Assembly (NCBI RefSeq): GCF_000020005.1
Contig: NC_010718.1
Span: 1,679,001-1,743,000, forward strand
Origin: Natranaerobius thermophilus JW/NM-WN-LF
GTDB taxonomy: Bacteria; Bacillota; Natranaerobiia; Natranaerobiales; Natranaerobiaceae
DNA: 64,000 nt
Direction: 5' to 3'
Translations under genes and position numbers: made by a program
Shown here: one piece after another, positions 17,064 through 24,292 of the stretch
Layout of the letters: every line of letters begins with the position of its first letter
Numbering within the stretch: position 1 is the first letter of the stretch
The notes under the pieces: model-generated
Seen by the model: only the letters and a program-made list of their open reading frames with translations
Databases searched by the model: none
Told to the model about the DNA's origin: nothing

Positions 17064-17237
17064 TTAGACTACATTATTATTTTGCTTTCTCACGATAATT
17101 GTTCCACTTTTATTGATACGACTTTTTAAGAAGTTATATTTTTTACATGCTTTATTGTAAGAAAGTCCGGATTCAATTACTCTTTCTCTTGAACCAAGTC
17201 GTCCTAATAATACCAACTCCCATTTCGCTTTACTCAA
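17064..17237 (-). CDS. Small basic protein, 57 residues, unrecognised
   Basis: A TTG start at 17237 lies just after a GGGGGGAGAAAGG ribosome site. The product begins MSKAKWELVLLGRLGS and has the basic segment CKKYNFLKSRINKSG, then ends KQNNNVV. The pattern (W-E-L-V-L-L-G-R-L; S-Y-N-K-A-C) suggests a small helix-turn-helix-like or RNA-binding fold, but I cannot name a family. Its 5' side faces the end of the group II intron 100 bases away. The strong ribosome site argues that it is translated. Confidence 0.5.
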   Translation of the reverse strand: MSKAKWELVLLGRLGSRERVIESGLSYNKACKKYNFLKSRINKSGTIIVRKQNNNVV

Positions 17238-17387
17238 CCTTTCTCCCCCCTCGATTAAACTAAAATTAAGTTAATTTATTATATGAATACATTGGCTTTT
17301 TCGAGAAGTATAAAAAGCAAAAAATAAAAAAAGTTAATCGAGTAGGTAGAAGCCACAGTAATTAGCTGTGGCTTCGTTCCTCTCACA

Positions 17388-17418
17388 GAACCGTGCTTAC
17401 GGGCCACGTACACGGCTC
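17388..17418 (-). ncRNA. Group II intron domain V
   Basis: An 8-bp lower helix GAGCCGTG/CACGGTTC contains the catalytic AGC triad, followed by a two-base AG bulge and a short apical helix TACG/CGTA. The total is 31 bases, slightly less than the usual 34, because the apical part is short. Confidence 0.75.
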
Positions 17419-17432
17419 CTAGTAGACCTCGA

Positions 17433-18701
17433 TCACTTTCTAAAGTGATGCAAAATACCAACTTGATAGGTACTAATATTAATTAGACCTATCTCGTCAA
17501 ACCACTTATTGGGTAGTGCTAAACTTATGAGAGGACTTGATGAGTTTCTCCATTTATTCATGGAGATTTTCTCAAATTCCCCTTTGTAGCCTTTTCTGCG
17601 AAGAGTTTTGTGTAGTTGTTTCCAACTTTTCCATTCTCGCATTTTCTTCATCCTAAGTCTTCTTCTAATCCATTTCATTAAGTTCTCAAATTGTTTCTTA
17701 CAATTGGCTATTCGGAAGTAATTTGCCCATCCTCTTAATACTGGATTTAGCTCTTTTATGATTTCGGATAGATTTCTACCATGATTTCTTGGTGTAAGAG
17801 TTCTGACTTTTTCTTTGAATTTCTGTATCTTTTCAGGCTGGATGGATATGTTTTGACTCCTTATGATAACTCCTAGGTAGGGAACACCTTTGCGGTCATT
17901 TGTTATGTGAGTTTTCTCTTTATTAACTGTTAGTTTTAATTCGTCTTCTAATATTTCAGTAGCTATATCTTTATATCTTTTCGCTTGTCTTGGTGTGTAG
18001 GCGAATATTAAAATATCATCGGCATATCTTACTATTCGGATATTGCGACTCTTCATTTCTTTATCAAATCTGTCTAGGTAAATGTTGGTTAGTAGTGGTG
18101 ATATCACTCCACCTTGAGGGCTCCCTATTTCTGTGTCTTCTATGGCTCCATCTTCCATTACTCCGGACTTCAAAAACTTCTTTATTAATTTGAGAACACT
18201 TCCATCACTAACTTTCTTGGCTACTTCTTCGATAATCAACTCATGGTTTAATTTATCAAAGCATTTAGATAGGTCCATATCTACTACATGTCTTAGATTG
18301 TATTTATTAATGAACTGTTCTGATTTAGCTATTGCTTTGTGACATGAGCGATTAGGCCTGTATCCGTAGCTTGACGGGTGGAAGTCTGGATCAAAAATCG
18401 GTTGAAGTATATTTAAGGTTGCTTGTTGGACTACCCTGTCTTTTACGGTTGGAATCCCTAATGGGCGAGTACTTCCATCTGGTTTGGGTATCTTAACTCG
18501 CCTCACAGGTTGTGGTTTGTATGCGCCAATTTTAAGGTCATGATGAAGGGTTTCCAGATTTTCTTCTAGGTTGGAGCCATAAGCCTCCACGGTTACCTGG
18601 TCTATGCCGGGTTTACCTTTGTTAGCTCTGACCCTGCGGTAGGCGTCTTCTAGATTCTTTTTGGAATAAATCTTGTCTATTAAACTGTACCATTTCTTCA
18701 T
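17433..18701 (-). CDS. ltrA: Group II intron reverse transcriptase/maturase
   Basis: 422 residues. Reverse transcriptase blocks are visible in order: IPKPDGSTRPLGIPTVKDR, YGYRPNRSCHKAI, DMDLSKCFDKLNH, GSPQGGVISPLLTNIYL and catalytic RYADDILIF. The maturase X domain follows (LNPVLRGWANYFR). There is no C-terminal HNH endonuclease, as usual for class C. It helps the intron splice and inserts it by reverse transcription. ATG at 18701 follows AAGGTG at 5 bases; an in-frame GTG at 18710 overlaps that site. The frame is intact, so the element could still be active. Confidence 0.93.
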   Translation of the reverse strand: MKKWYSLIDKIYSKKNLEDAYRRVRANKGKPGIDQVTVEAYGSNLEENLETLHHDLKIGAYKPQPVRRVKIPKPDGSTRPLGIPTVKDRVVQQATLNILQPIFDPDFHPSSYGYRPNRSCHKAIAKSEQFINKYNLRHVVDMDLSKCFDKLNHELIIEEVAKKVSDGSVLKLIKKFLKSGVMEDGAIEDTEIGSPQGGVISPLLTNIYLDRFDKEMKSRNIRIVRYADDILIFAYTPRQAKRYKDIATEILEDELKLTVNKEKTHITNDRKGVPYLGVIIRSQNISIQPEKIQKFKEKVRTLTPRNHGRNLSEIIKELNPVLRGWANYFRIANCKKQFENLMKWIRRRLRMKKMREWKSWKQLHKTLRRKGYKGEFEKISMNKWRNSSSPLISLALPNKWFDEIGLINISTYQVGILHHFRK

Positions 18702-19442
18702 CAATTGCACCTTCTTTCGCTGTGTGCCTTCCCTCTTTCTACACTTTTAGTTGTGGTTTCTTTGAACGTGCTTAACGGTGTCTCTAGCTCTTTGGCAATC
18801 TTACCTATCAGGGTACGCTCTACTTCCACTAGGCGGACGGTAAAGCAAGTAAGCTCGTCACCACCTGACTTTCCGTTCCCTTTAGCATTTCAGCTTCAGT
18901 TTTCTTCCTACCTAAAGTGTCTACTCGAGTTCTTGCTACACTCTTTGGTCTACTTTCACCCCTTCACACTACATAATTCCCCTTTCGGTCATTATGCACC
19001 ACTACAACCAGGTGTAGTGTCCTTTCGGTTTTATCCTCCAGACTGTTACCAGCTTTCTTTGGCCGAAAGTTCTTCACTACTACGGGTTCATCTGCCTCCT
19101 GCACTGCTTTAGTTAAAACTCATGTTTCCACTTGTCTTAACTTTACTTGTCGTCACAAGACAATACAGGTATCTCCCCGGTTAAGTCTGCTTGCCTGAAT
19201 TTGAACGCATCCGTCCTAACCTTTTAGGTTATCCAGCTTTCGGGCTTTCCCATAATTTGCAAGGTTACCCACCTAAAAGGCCATCCTCGGTTTGTTCTCA
19301 CTATGTTCCAAATTCCCCCTTCAGCTTCCTTCAGACTCCACCGTCACCGGTGACGCCCTTGCCTTATGGTTGTCTTCCTGCTGGTTAGGTGACAGGGTTT
19401 CTTTCAACCCATCGGCGCGGCAGGCATGCCGGGCAAACAAAT

Positions 19443-19470
19443 AAAAAAGGCCCCGTTTATGGAGCCTTTT
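19443..19470 (-). terminator. Terminator used as the intron insertion site
   Basis: On the minus strand AAAAGGCTCC pairs with GGGGCCTTTT (one G-T pair), then TTATTT. It ends the small membrane-protein gene above it; the intron begins only a few bases after the T run. Confidence 0.85.
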
Positions 19471-19491
19471 ATTAATATTCCAGGGAGTTTT

Positions 19492-19695
19492 TCATTCCTT
19501 ATCTTCATCTTCATATTCTTCCTGAGTTTTTTCTCCAGATTCGTCTATTAAAGTCCAATTAGGACAACCTTCTATATTTTCTCCGGGATGTTTTTCGGAA
19601 ACTCTCCGACAAGCATTGAAATGAGCCGAAAATCTTAAAAATAAAAAAACACCGATTATCACCAAGAATATAATTACCATTACACTATAGGGCAT
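19492..19695 (-). CDS. Small membrane protein, 67 residues, unrecognised
   Basis: One strongly hydrophobic segment (about residues 5-22, VMVIIFLVIIGVFLFL) is followed by a short soluble part with two Cys (FNACRR, EGCPNW) and a very acidic tail ending EDEDKE. The likely topology is a single membrane anchor. The ATG follows GGCGGTGATAG. The gene stands alone, ended by the terminator that hosts the intron. No family is recognised. Confidence 0.65.
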   Translation of the reverse strand: MPYSVMVIIFLVIIGVFLFLRFSAHFNACRRVSEKHPGENIEGCPNWTLIDESGEKTQEEYEDEDKE

Positions 19696-19855
19696 ACTAT
19701 CACCGCCTTTAATCTATTACTTACTATACTATATTCTATAAAGACTAGTAATTTCCTCTTTTTAATTTAAAGTCTGTTATTTGAGTGTAATTGATATTTT
19801 ACAGTTATCAAAATTCAAACACCTCAAACCACATTAATTTATAAAATATTATAAT

Positions 19856-19887
19856 AAAAAAAGCTGGCCTAATGGCCAGCTTTTTTT
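19856..19887 (-). terminator. Terminator of the OpuA-like operon
   Basis: AAAAAAAGCTGGCC (19856-19869) pairs with GGCCAGCTTTTTTT (19874-19887) around TAAT, a very strong stem with T tails on both sides. Confidence 0.92.
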
Positions 19888-19902
19888 ATTAATTTGATTA
19901 GA

Positions 19903-20784
19903 TTAATCTAACCATTCTTGAACAACATCTTGATTCTCTTCAACCCATTCTTCGGCAGATGCTTCAGGGTCATCAGTTTCTTCAATCATACCCATTACCT
20001 CACCAATCTGATCGTCATCCATGATGTAGTTATCAAGGAATTCGTAAACATCTGGGGCATCATCTTCTAGCCCTTGTCTTGCAACTGCAGCTATATGTTC
20101 TTCTTCTCCGTATACATTCAATGGATCTTCTAAGAATTCAAGATCCCACTCGGCAAATTTCCAATGTGGTGTCCATCCTGTAACAACAATTGGCTCTTCA
20201 TTGTCTACAGCATCACTTAAAGATGTAGTCATTCCTGCATCGGAACTATCAATCAATTCAAACTCGGCTAGACTGTCGTACTCTTCAAGTGCTTCATCAG
20301 TATTAATCATAATTCCTGCACCGGGTTCGATTCCAACTATTTCATTATCTAATTCATCAGCGATTTCATCCATCTCTTCAATACTATCGATATCTACGTA
20401 TTCAGGAACAACTAAGCCAATTCTAGCTCCTTCATAAACTGGTCCTAAGTTGTCTACATCGCCATCATATTCATCATCGTACTCACCTTGCGTTACTGGT
20501 AACCAAGCACAAACCATTCCGTCTTGGTTTCCTGCAGCTACGTCAGCCCAAATAGGACCAGCATCTGCCATTGTAATCTCCACATCGTATCCCAATTCGC
20601 TTTCAATTACTTCTTGGGCTACATGTGTTTGGGCTTCAGCACATGCCCAGTTAACATACGCTAATTCAATCTCCTCTTGGGTTCCTTCTGGGTCCCCATC
20701 TTGAGCTGGCTCATCACAACCAGCTAAACCAATAGTTCCTACTAAAAATACTGTTGCTAAAACTAAAATCAGCTTCTTACTCAT
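19903..20784 (-). CDS. opuAC: Glycine betaine ABC transporter substrate-binding lipoprotein
   Basis: 293 residues. A signal peptide with lipobox GLAGC, then an OpuAC-type binding domain. The ligand-cage aromatics appear in VNWACAEAQTH, CAWLPVTQGEY and GWTPHWKFAEW. It captures glycine betaine or a similar osmolyte outside the cell and passes it to the permease encoded 99 bases upstream. The mature protein is strongly acidic, fitting high external salt. AAGGGAGGGG precedes the ATG. The substrate could also be proline betaine or carnitine. Confidence 0.9.
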   Translation of the reverse strand: MSKKLILVLATVFLVGTIGLAGCDEPAQDGDPEGTQEEIELAYVNWACAEAQTHVAQEVIESELGYDVEITMADAGPIWADVAAGNQDGMVCAWLPVTQGEYDDEYDGDVDNLGPVYEGARIGLVVPEYVDIDSIEEMDEIADELDNEIVGIEPGAGIMINTDEALEEYDSLAEFELIDSSDAGMTTSLSDAVDNEEPIVVTGWTPHWKFAEWDLEFLEDPLNVYGEEEHIAAVARQGLEDDAPDVYEFLDNYIMDDDQIGEVMGMIEETDDPEASAEEWVEENQDVVQEWLD

Positions 20785-20882
20785 GATTCTAACCCCTCCC
20801 TTTTTTTGATACTGAACTTCATAGATTGATTGAAAACTATATGTTCACCTTTTAAAAAGGTGTTTTCACTCATTTTGAAACA

Positions 20883-21719
20883 TTATTGAAGACTTTGAGT
20901 GATTCTATCTAAGAATATTGCTAAAATAACTACAGATAAACCACCTTCAAAACCTGTTCCTATGTCCAGCTGTGTTATACCTCTTAATACAATATTACCT
21001 AAACCACCGGCACCGATCATGGATGCGATAACAACCATGGAAAGTGACAGCATAATTGTTTGGTTAACACCAGCCATAATTGTTGGGACAGCCAAAGGCA
21101 GTTGTACTTTAAATAATAGCTGACTTGATGTTGATCCAAAAGCTCGACCTGCCTCAATTACTTCCTTATCCACTTGCCTAATTCCAAAGTTAGTTAGCCT
21201 AATTGCAGGAGGCATAGCAAAGATAACTGTGGCTATAACTCCTGGAACCAAACCAAGGCTAAAGAATATAACTGCCGGAATCAGATAGACGAAAGCTGGC
21301 ATGGTCTGCATAAAGTCGAGAACCGGTCGTACAATTGTATTTACTACTTCATTTTTTGATGCCAGAATACCAATGGGTATTCCAAGTCCTAAAGCCACAA
21401 TACCTGCAGTTAAGATCATTGAAAAGGTAACCATAGTCGGTTCCCATAGGTCCATACTTACTATAAGGCTAAAGCCCAGTAAAGTGAAAATTCCAACTCC
21501 TAGTCCACTTAATCTCCATGCTAAAGCTGCTAGCAAAATAATTACTACGAATGGTGATAATTGAACTGAAATTGTATCGAAAACGTACATGAAAGATCCA
21601 ACGATAGCTTCAATCACAACATCAATAATATCAAACAAGACAGCAAAAACTTCTTCTATCCAGTCTATAATACTTTCAAACCAGTCTCCAATAGGTATTC
21701 TAGGAATCATCGTTATCAC
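20883..21719 (-). CDS. opuAB: Glycine betaine ABC transporter permease
   Basis: 278 residues with about six membrane segments. The N-terminal amphipathic stretch (IGDWFESIIDWIEEVF) is the OpuAB/ProW-type regulatory segment; the EAA-type loop is EAGRAFGSTSSQLLFKVQLPLA. It forms the membrane channel. The GTG at 21719 is chosen because AAGGAG lies 6 bases ahead; an ATG at 21710 is an alternative. It overlaps the end of the ATPase gene by 20 bases, so the two are translationally coupled. Confidence 0.92.
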   Translation of the reverse strand: MITMIPRIPIGDWFESIIDWIEEVFAVLFDIIDVVIEAIVGSFMYVFDTISVQLSPFVVIILLAALAWRLSGLGVGIFTLLGFSLIVSMDLWEPTMVTFSMILTAGIVALGLGIPIGILASKNEVVNTIVRPVLDFMQTMPAFVYLIPAVIFFSLGLVPGVIATVIFAMPPAIRLTNFGIRQVDKEVIEAGRAFGSTSSQLLFKVQLPLAVPTIMAGVNQTIMLSLSMVVIASMIGAGGLGNIVLRGITQLDIGTGFEGGLSVVILAIFLDRITQSLQ

Positions 21720-22911
21720 TTCCTTCTCCTTCAGCTAATGAGGCCAGAACTGATACCCTGACAATCAGCCCTTGCAATTTATCTTCTTCATCTACGACTG
21801 CTATAGGGTAGTCTGACTCCGAAGCTGTTTGTAACAGTTCATTAAGTGGAGTATCTTCTGATGTTGATGGATAATCAGTGATCAGATAGTTTTCAATTGT
21901 TTTTTCATTGTTTTTTAGAGCCTCTAAAGCTCCAGTATCTTTAATTACACCTTTAACTCGTTTTTGACGATCTACAACATAAGCATTGGAGAAACCTTCT
22001 TTTTCCAATACTCGAAGAACTTTTCTAGGACCGTCGCTGATATTTACTGTTACATCAGGTTTCTCCATTATACTTCCTGCAGTAAGTATTTTTAGTCTGT
22101 TAACATCTCTGACAAAGTTTTCTACATACTCATTAGCAGGATTTGAAAGAATTTCTTCTGGCTCACCAATTTGCACTATAACGCCATCTCTCATGATAGC
22201 GATTCTGTCCCCTAGTTTCAAAGCCTCGTCCAAGTCGTGTGTAATGAATAAAATTGTTTTATTAACTCTTGATTGTAATTCTAACAATTCACTCTGCATA
22301 TCGCGCCTAATCAGCGGGTCTAAGGCACTAAATGGTTCATCCATTAGTAAAATGTCTGGATCTAATGCTAATGCCCTGGCAAGGCCGACACGCTGTTGCA
22401 TTCCACCACTCAAGCCGCTTGGTTTTGATTTTGCATAATCTTTTAAGCCAACTTGATCTAATGCCTTCATGCCTACTTCTTGGCGTTTTTCTTGATCAAC
22501 ATTTTGAACTTCTAAACCGTAGGTAACATTATCAAGTACAGTTCTGTGAGGAAACAAAGCGAAGTGCTGAAATACCATGCCAAGTTTGGCACGTCTTACT
22601 TGTCTAAGTTTTTCATTATCCATCTGTAAAATATCTTCTCCACCGATCAGGACTTCGCCTCTAGTTGGTTCAATGAGTCGATTAATACACCTAATAAGTG
22701 TTGACTTGCCACTACCAGATAAACCCATGATTACAAAGATTTCGCCTTCTTTAACATCAAAGCTTGCATCGTTTACTCCGACAGTGTTTCCTGTTTTTCT
22801 TAAAATTTCATCTTTGGTCATACCTTTTTCAAGTAGTGGAAAGACTCGATCTGGTCTTGGTCCAAAAATTTTGTAAACATTGTTCACTTCGATTTGCGTT
22901 TTTGTCACCAT
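21700..22911 (-). CDS. opuAA: Glycine betaine ABC transporter ATPase with CBS domains
   Basis: 403 residues. Walker A GLSGSGKST (about 63-71), signature LSGGMQQRVGLARALA, Walker B ILLMDEPFSALDP, and His in FITHDLDEAL. A C-terminal pair of CBS motifs (about 275-395) is the ionic-strength sensor of OpuA-type transporters. It drives osmolyte import from the cytoplasmic face. The N-terminal extension before Walker A (KIFGPRPDRVFPLLEKG) is typical of the OpuAA/ProV branch. First gene of the operon, behind tandem promoters. Confidence 0.95.
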   Translation of the reverse strand: MVTKTQIEVNNVYKIFGPRPDRVFPLLEKGMTKDEILRKTGNTVGVNDASFDVKEGEIFVIMGLSGSGKSTLIRCINRLIEPTRGEVLIGGEDILQMDNEKLRQVRRAKLGMVFQHFALFPHRTVLDNVTYGLEVQNVDQEKRQEVGMKALDQVGLKDYAKSKPSGLSGGMQQRVGLARALALDPDILLMDEPFSALDPLIRRDMQSELLELQSRVNKTILFITHDLDEALKLGDRIAIMRDGVIVQIGEPEEILSNPANEYVENFVRDVNRLKILTAGSIMEKPDVTVNISDGPRKVLRVLEKEGFSNAYVVDRQKRVKGVIKDTGALEALKNNEKTIENYLITDYPSTSEDTPLNELLQTASESDYPIAVVDEEDKLQGLIVRVSVLASLAEGEGSDNDDS

Positions 22912-22976
22912 ATCATCTCCCTTTTCAATTTTCCCTCCTCAGAATTTGCTATCTTTAAGTTTGCAAACAATAAAGA

Positions 22977-23005
22977 ATTGTAACAAACTAATAATCGCAA
23001 GTCAA
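22977..23005 (-). promoter_or_regulatory. Proximal opuA promoter
   Basis: On the minus strand TTGACT (23000-23005) and TACAAT (22977-22982) are 17 bases apart, about 65 bases before the ATPase start. Confidence 0.7.
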
Positions 23006-23053
23006 AAAATCCCAAGGTTAAAACCCATACTTTATTCTACCCTTACCACATGT

Positions 23054-23082
23054 ATTTTATCACTTCCACCATTAAAAGCCAA
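23054..23082 (-). promoter_or_regulatory. Distal opuA promoter
   Basis: On the minus strand TTGGCT (23077-23082) and TAAAAT (23054-23059) are 17 bases apart. Together with the proximal site it gives a tandem arrangement. Confidence 0.5.
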
Positions 23083-23252
23083 ATCTTATTAGAGAATATT
23101 AATCGTTCTCACAGACTGTTAGTCAAAACCATTTCGAATTACCAAGAAGTTACTGTATAAATGGGCATTATTAACACCTCACTGCATTGACTGATTTTAT
23201 AATTTTTTATGTGAATTATTTGTTACACAAATGTTATTGTAACAACAAATAA

Positions 23253-23287
23253 AAATCCTGAAAAGACCCAAGCTCTTTTCAGGATTT
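23253..23287 (-). terminator. Terminator after the CAP-protein gene
   Basis: AAATCCTGAAAAGA (23253-23266) pairs perfectly with TCTTTTCAGGATTT (23274-23287) around CCCAAGC; an A run on the left forms the minus-strand T tail. Confidence 0.9.
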
Positions 23288-23331
23288 AACCTATTACCGC
23301 CACAGGGCTTTATGATGGCCATTTGAGTATT

Positions 23332-24111
23332 TTATTTTTTTCCAAATAATTGCGTTATCATGACTCCTCCACGTTCAGTTTCTACTACTCCAATACCAAC
23401 ATAAGTGTAATTACTACCTAGAATAGCAGATCTATGTGCAGAACTTGCCATTAATTGTGCATGTGCAGTTGTAATGCTTCCAGCAGTTGCGATATTTTCT
23501 CTAATTAGAGAAAATTGATATCCTTGATTTCGTACCATTTCCCCGGGGCTACCATATGTAGGTGATTCATGATCAAAATAATCATTTTCTACCATATCTA
23601 AAGACTTTTTGCGGGCAACTTCACTGAGTTCAGGACTAAATTCATAAGGTTCAAGCCCTTGTTGTGCTCTTTCTTTATTAACTTTTTCAAACATTTTTTG
23701 TTCTTCTTCTGTCATACCATCAACCCCATTACCTACATCAGCATGGGAATCTTTTTTACCTTTTTGAGATTCTTCTTGATTATCCTTTGAATTATCTTTA
23801 TTAAATAATTCATTAATTAACCAATTAAATCTTCCAGAGTATGATTGGGTGTCGTCGTCCTTTTCTTCTTTTTGTTTTTCTTCGTCTTGTTCATTAGAAG
23901 CATTATCTTGATAATCCTTCTCTACTTCTTTTACTTCTTCCTCATCACTAGTCTCTTCAGGTTCTTGATCTACACTACTAGTATCAAAGCCCCTACTCCA
24001 CCATTGAGACCATTCCTCTCTTGTTAAAGAATCGGAATAAGCTGATACAGTGCTTCCAAAGGTTAAACCTAATACTAAAGTCATTATTAAAGTTAAAACT
24101 ACTTTTTTCAA
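23332..24111 (-). CDS. Secreted CAP/SCP-domain protein (YkwD-like)
   Basis: 259 residues. A signal peptide (about 1-25) is followed by a long acidic, Lys/Gln-rich linker (about 45-130) and a C-terminal CAP domain starting MTEEEQKMFEKVNKERA. CAP signature parts are visible: YFDHESPTYGSP, ENIATA, SSAHRSAIL and the final GGVMITQLFGKK. In spore formers such proteins are often envelope or coat proteins; the enzymatic role is unknown. The TTG start at 24111 lies 7 bases after AGGAGG, which is itself part of an inverted repeat. Confidence 0.85.
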   Translation of the reverse strand: MKKVVLTLIMTLVLGLTFGSTVSAYSDSLTREEWSQWWSRGFDTSSVDQEPEETSDEEEVKEVEKDYQDNASNEQDEEKQKEEKDDDTQSYSGRFNWLINELFNKDNSKDNQEESQKGKKDSHADVGNGVDGMTEEEQKMFEKVNKERAQQGLEPYEFSPELSEVARKKSLDMVENDYFDHESPTYGSPGEMVRNQGYQFSLIRENIATAGSITTAHAQLMASSAHRSAILGSNYTYVGIGVVETERGGVMITQLFGKK

Positions 24112-24112
24112 A

Positions 24113-24225
24113 ACTATCCCTCCTACACCTTAATTTTTTATCAGCTTAACTAAAACAAATCGTTATTGCAAAATAGTTATTTGTTACTATGGTTGTCTTA
24201 TTGAAAATTGTGTAGGAGGAATAGT
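24113..24225. repeat. Nested inverted repeat carrying the CAP-gene ribosome site
   Basis: ACTATCCCTCCTACAC (24113-24128) matches the inverted GTGTAGGAGGAATAGT (24210-24225) with one mismatch. An inner pair AACAAAT (24154-24160) / ATTTGTT (24179-24185) shares the same centre near 24169. Both arms contain a good ribosome site pointing outward. Confidence 0.65.
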
Positions 24226-24292
24226 AATATTGTCCTTTAGACCTAGTAATGTTGATTTATGTTATTTATGAACAAAATATGGTTAATTTAGG

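Larger units (their letters stand above)
17337..19438 (-). mobile_element. Group II intron, probably class C, about 2.1 kb
   Basis: Minus-strand element. The predicted 5' end begins GTTTGCCCGGCATG at 19438, right behind a terminator; about 740 bases of ribozyme domains I-III follow without a gene. The reverse transcriptase lies in domain IV. Domain V is at 17388-17418 (GAGCCGTG pairing with CACGGTTC, AG bulge) and domain VI at about 17349-17379 (GAAGCCACAG pairing with CTGTGGCTTC). The 3' end is placed after CTACTCGAT at 17337. Plus-strand frames across 18.7-19.4 kb are shadows. Boundaries are inferred from motifs and may shift by a few bases. Confidence 0.8.
22912..23331. other. Intergenic region with opuA promoters and the CAP-gene terminator
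   Basis: 420 bases without a gene. From right to left it holds the CAP-gene terminator (23253-23287), an imperfect inverted repeat GTTAC...GTAAC (about 23220-23243), and two minus-strand promoters (23054-23082 and 22977-23005) for the uptake operon. The stretch 23090-23210 shows nothing clear. Confidence 0.6.

Noticed and set aside
17295-17318. Hairpin GCTTTTT...AAAAAGC near the intron 3' side
   Set aside because: Only a weak AT-rich stem without a T tail in a useful position; not called a terminator.
17279-17461. Minus-strand frame of 60 residues at the intron end
   Set aside because: It covers domains V and VI of the intron, which explain the sequence better.
18705-19388. Plus-strand open frames of 135 and 65 residues
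   Set aside because: They run antisense through the intron ribozyme domains, have low-complexity Leu/Ser/Pro composition and no ribosome site.
24226-24269. 13-codon frame after the outward ribosome site
   Set aside because: A TTG could start it after AGGAGG, but it is too short to claim as a gene without conservation; kept only as part of the inverted-repeat finding.
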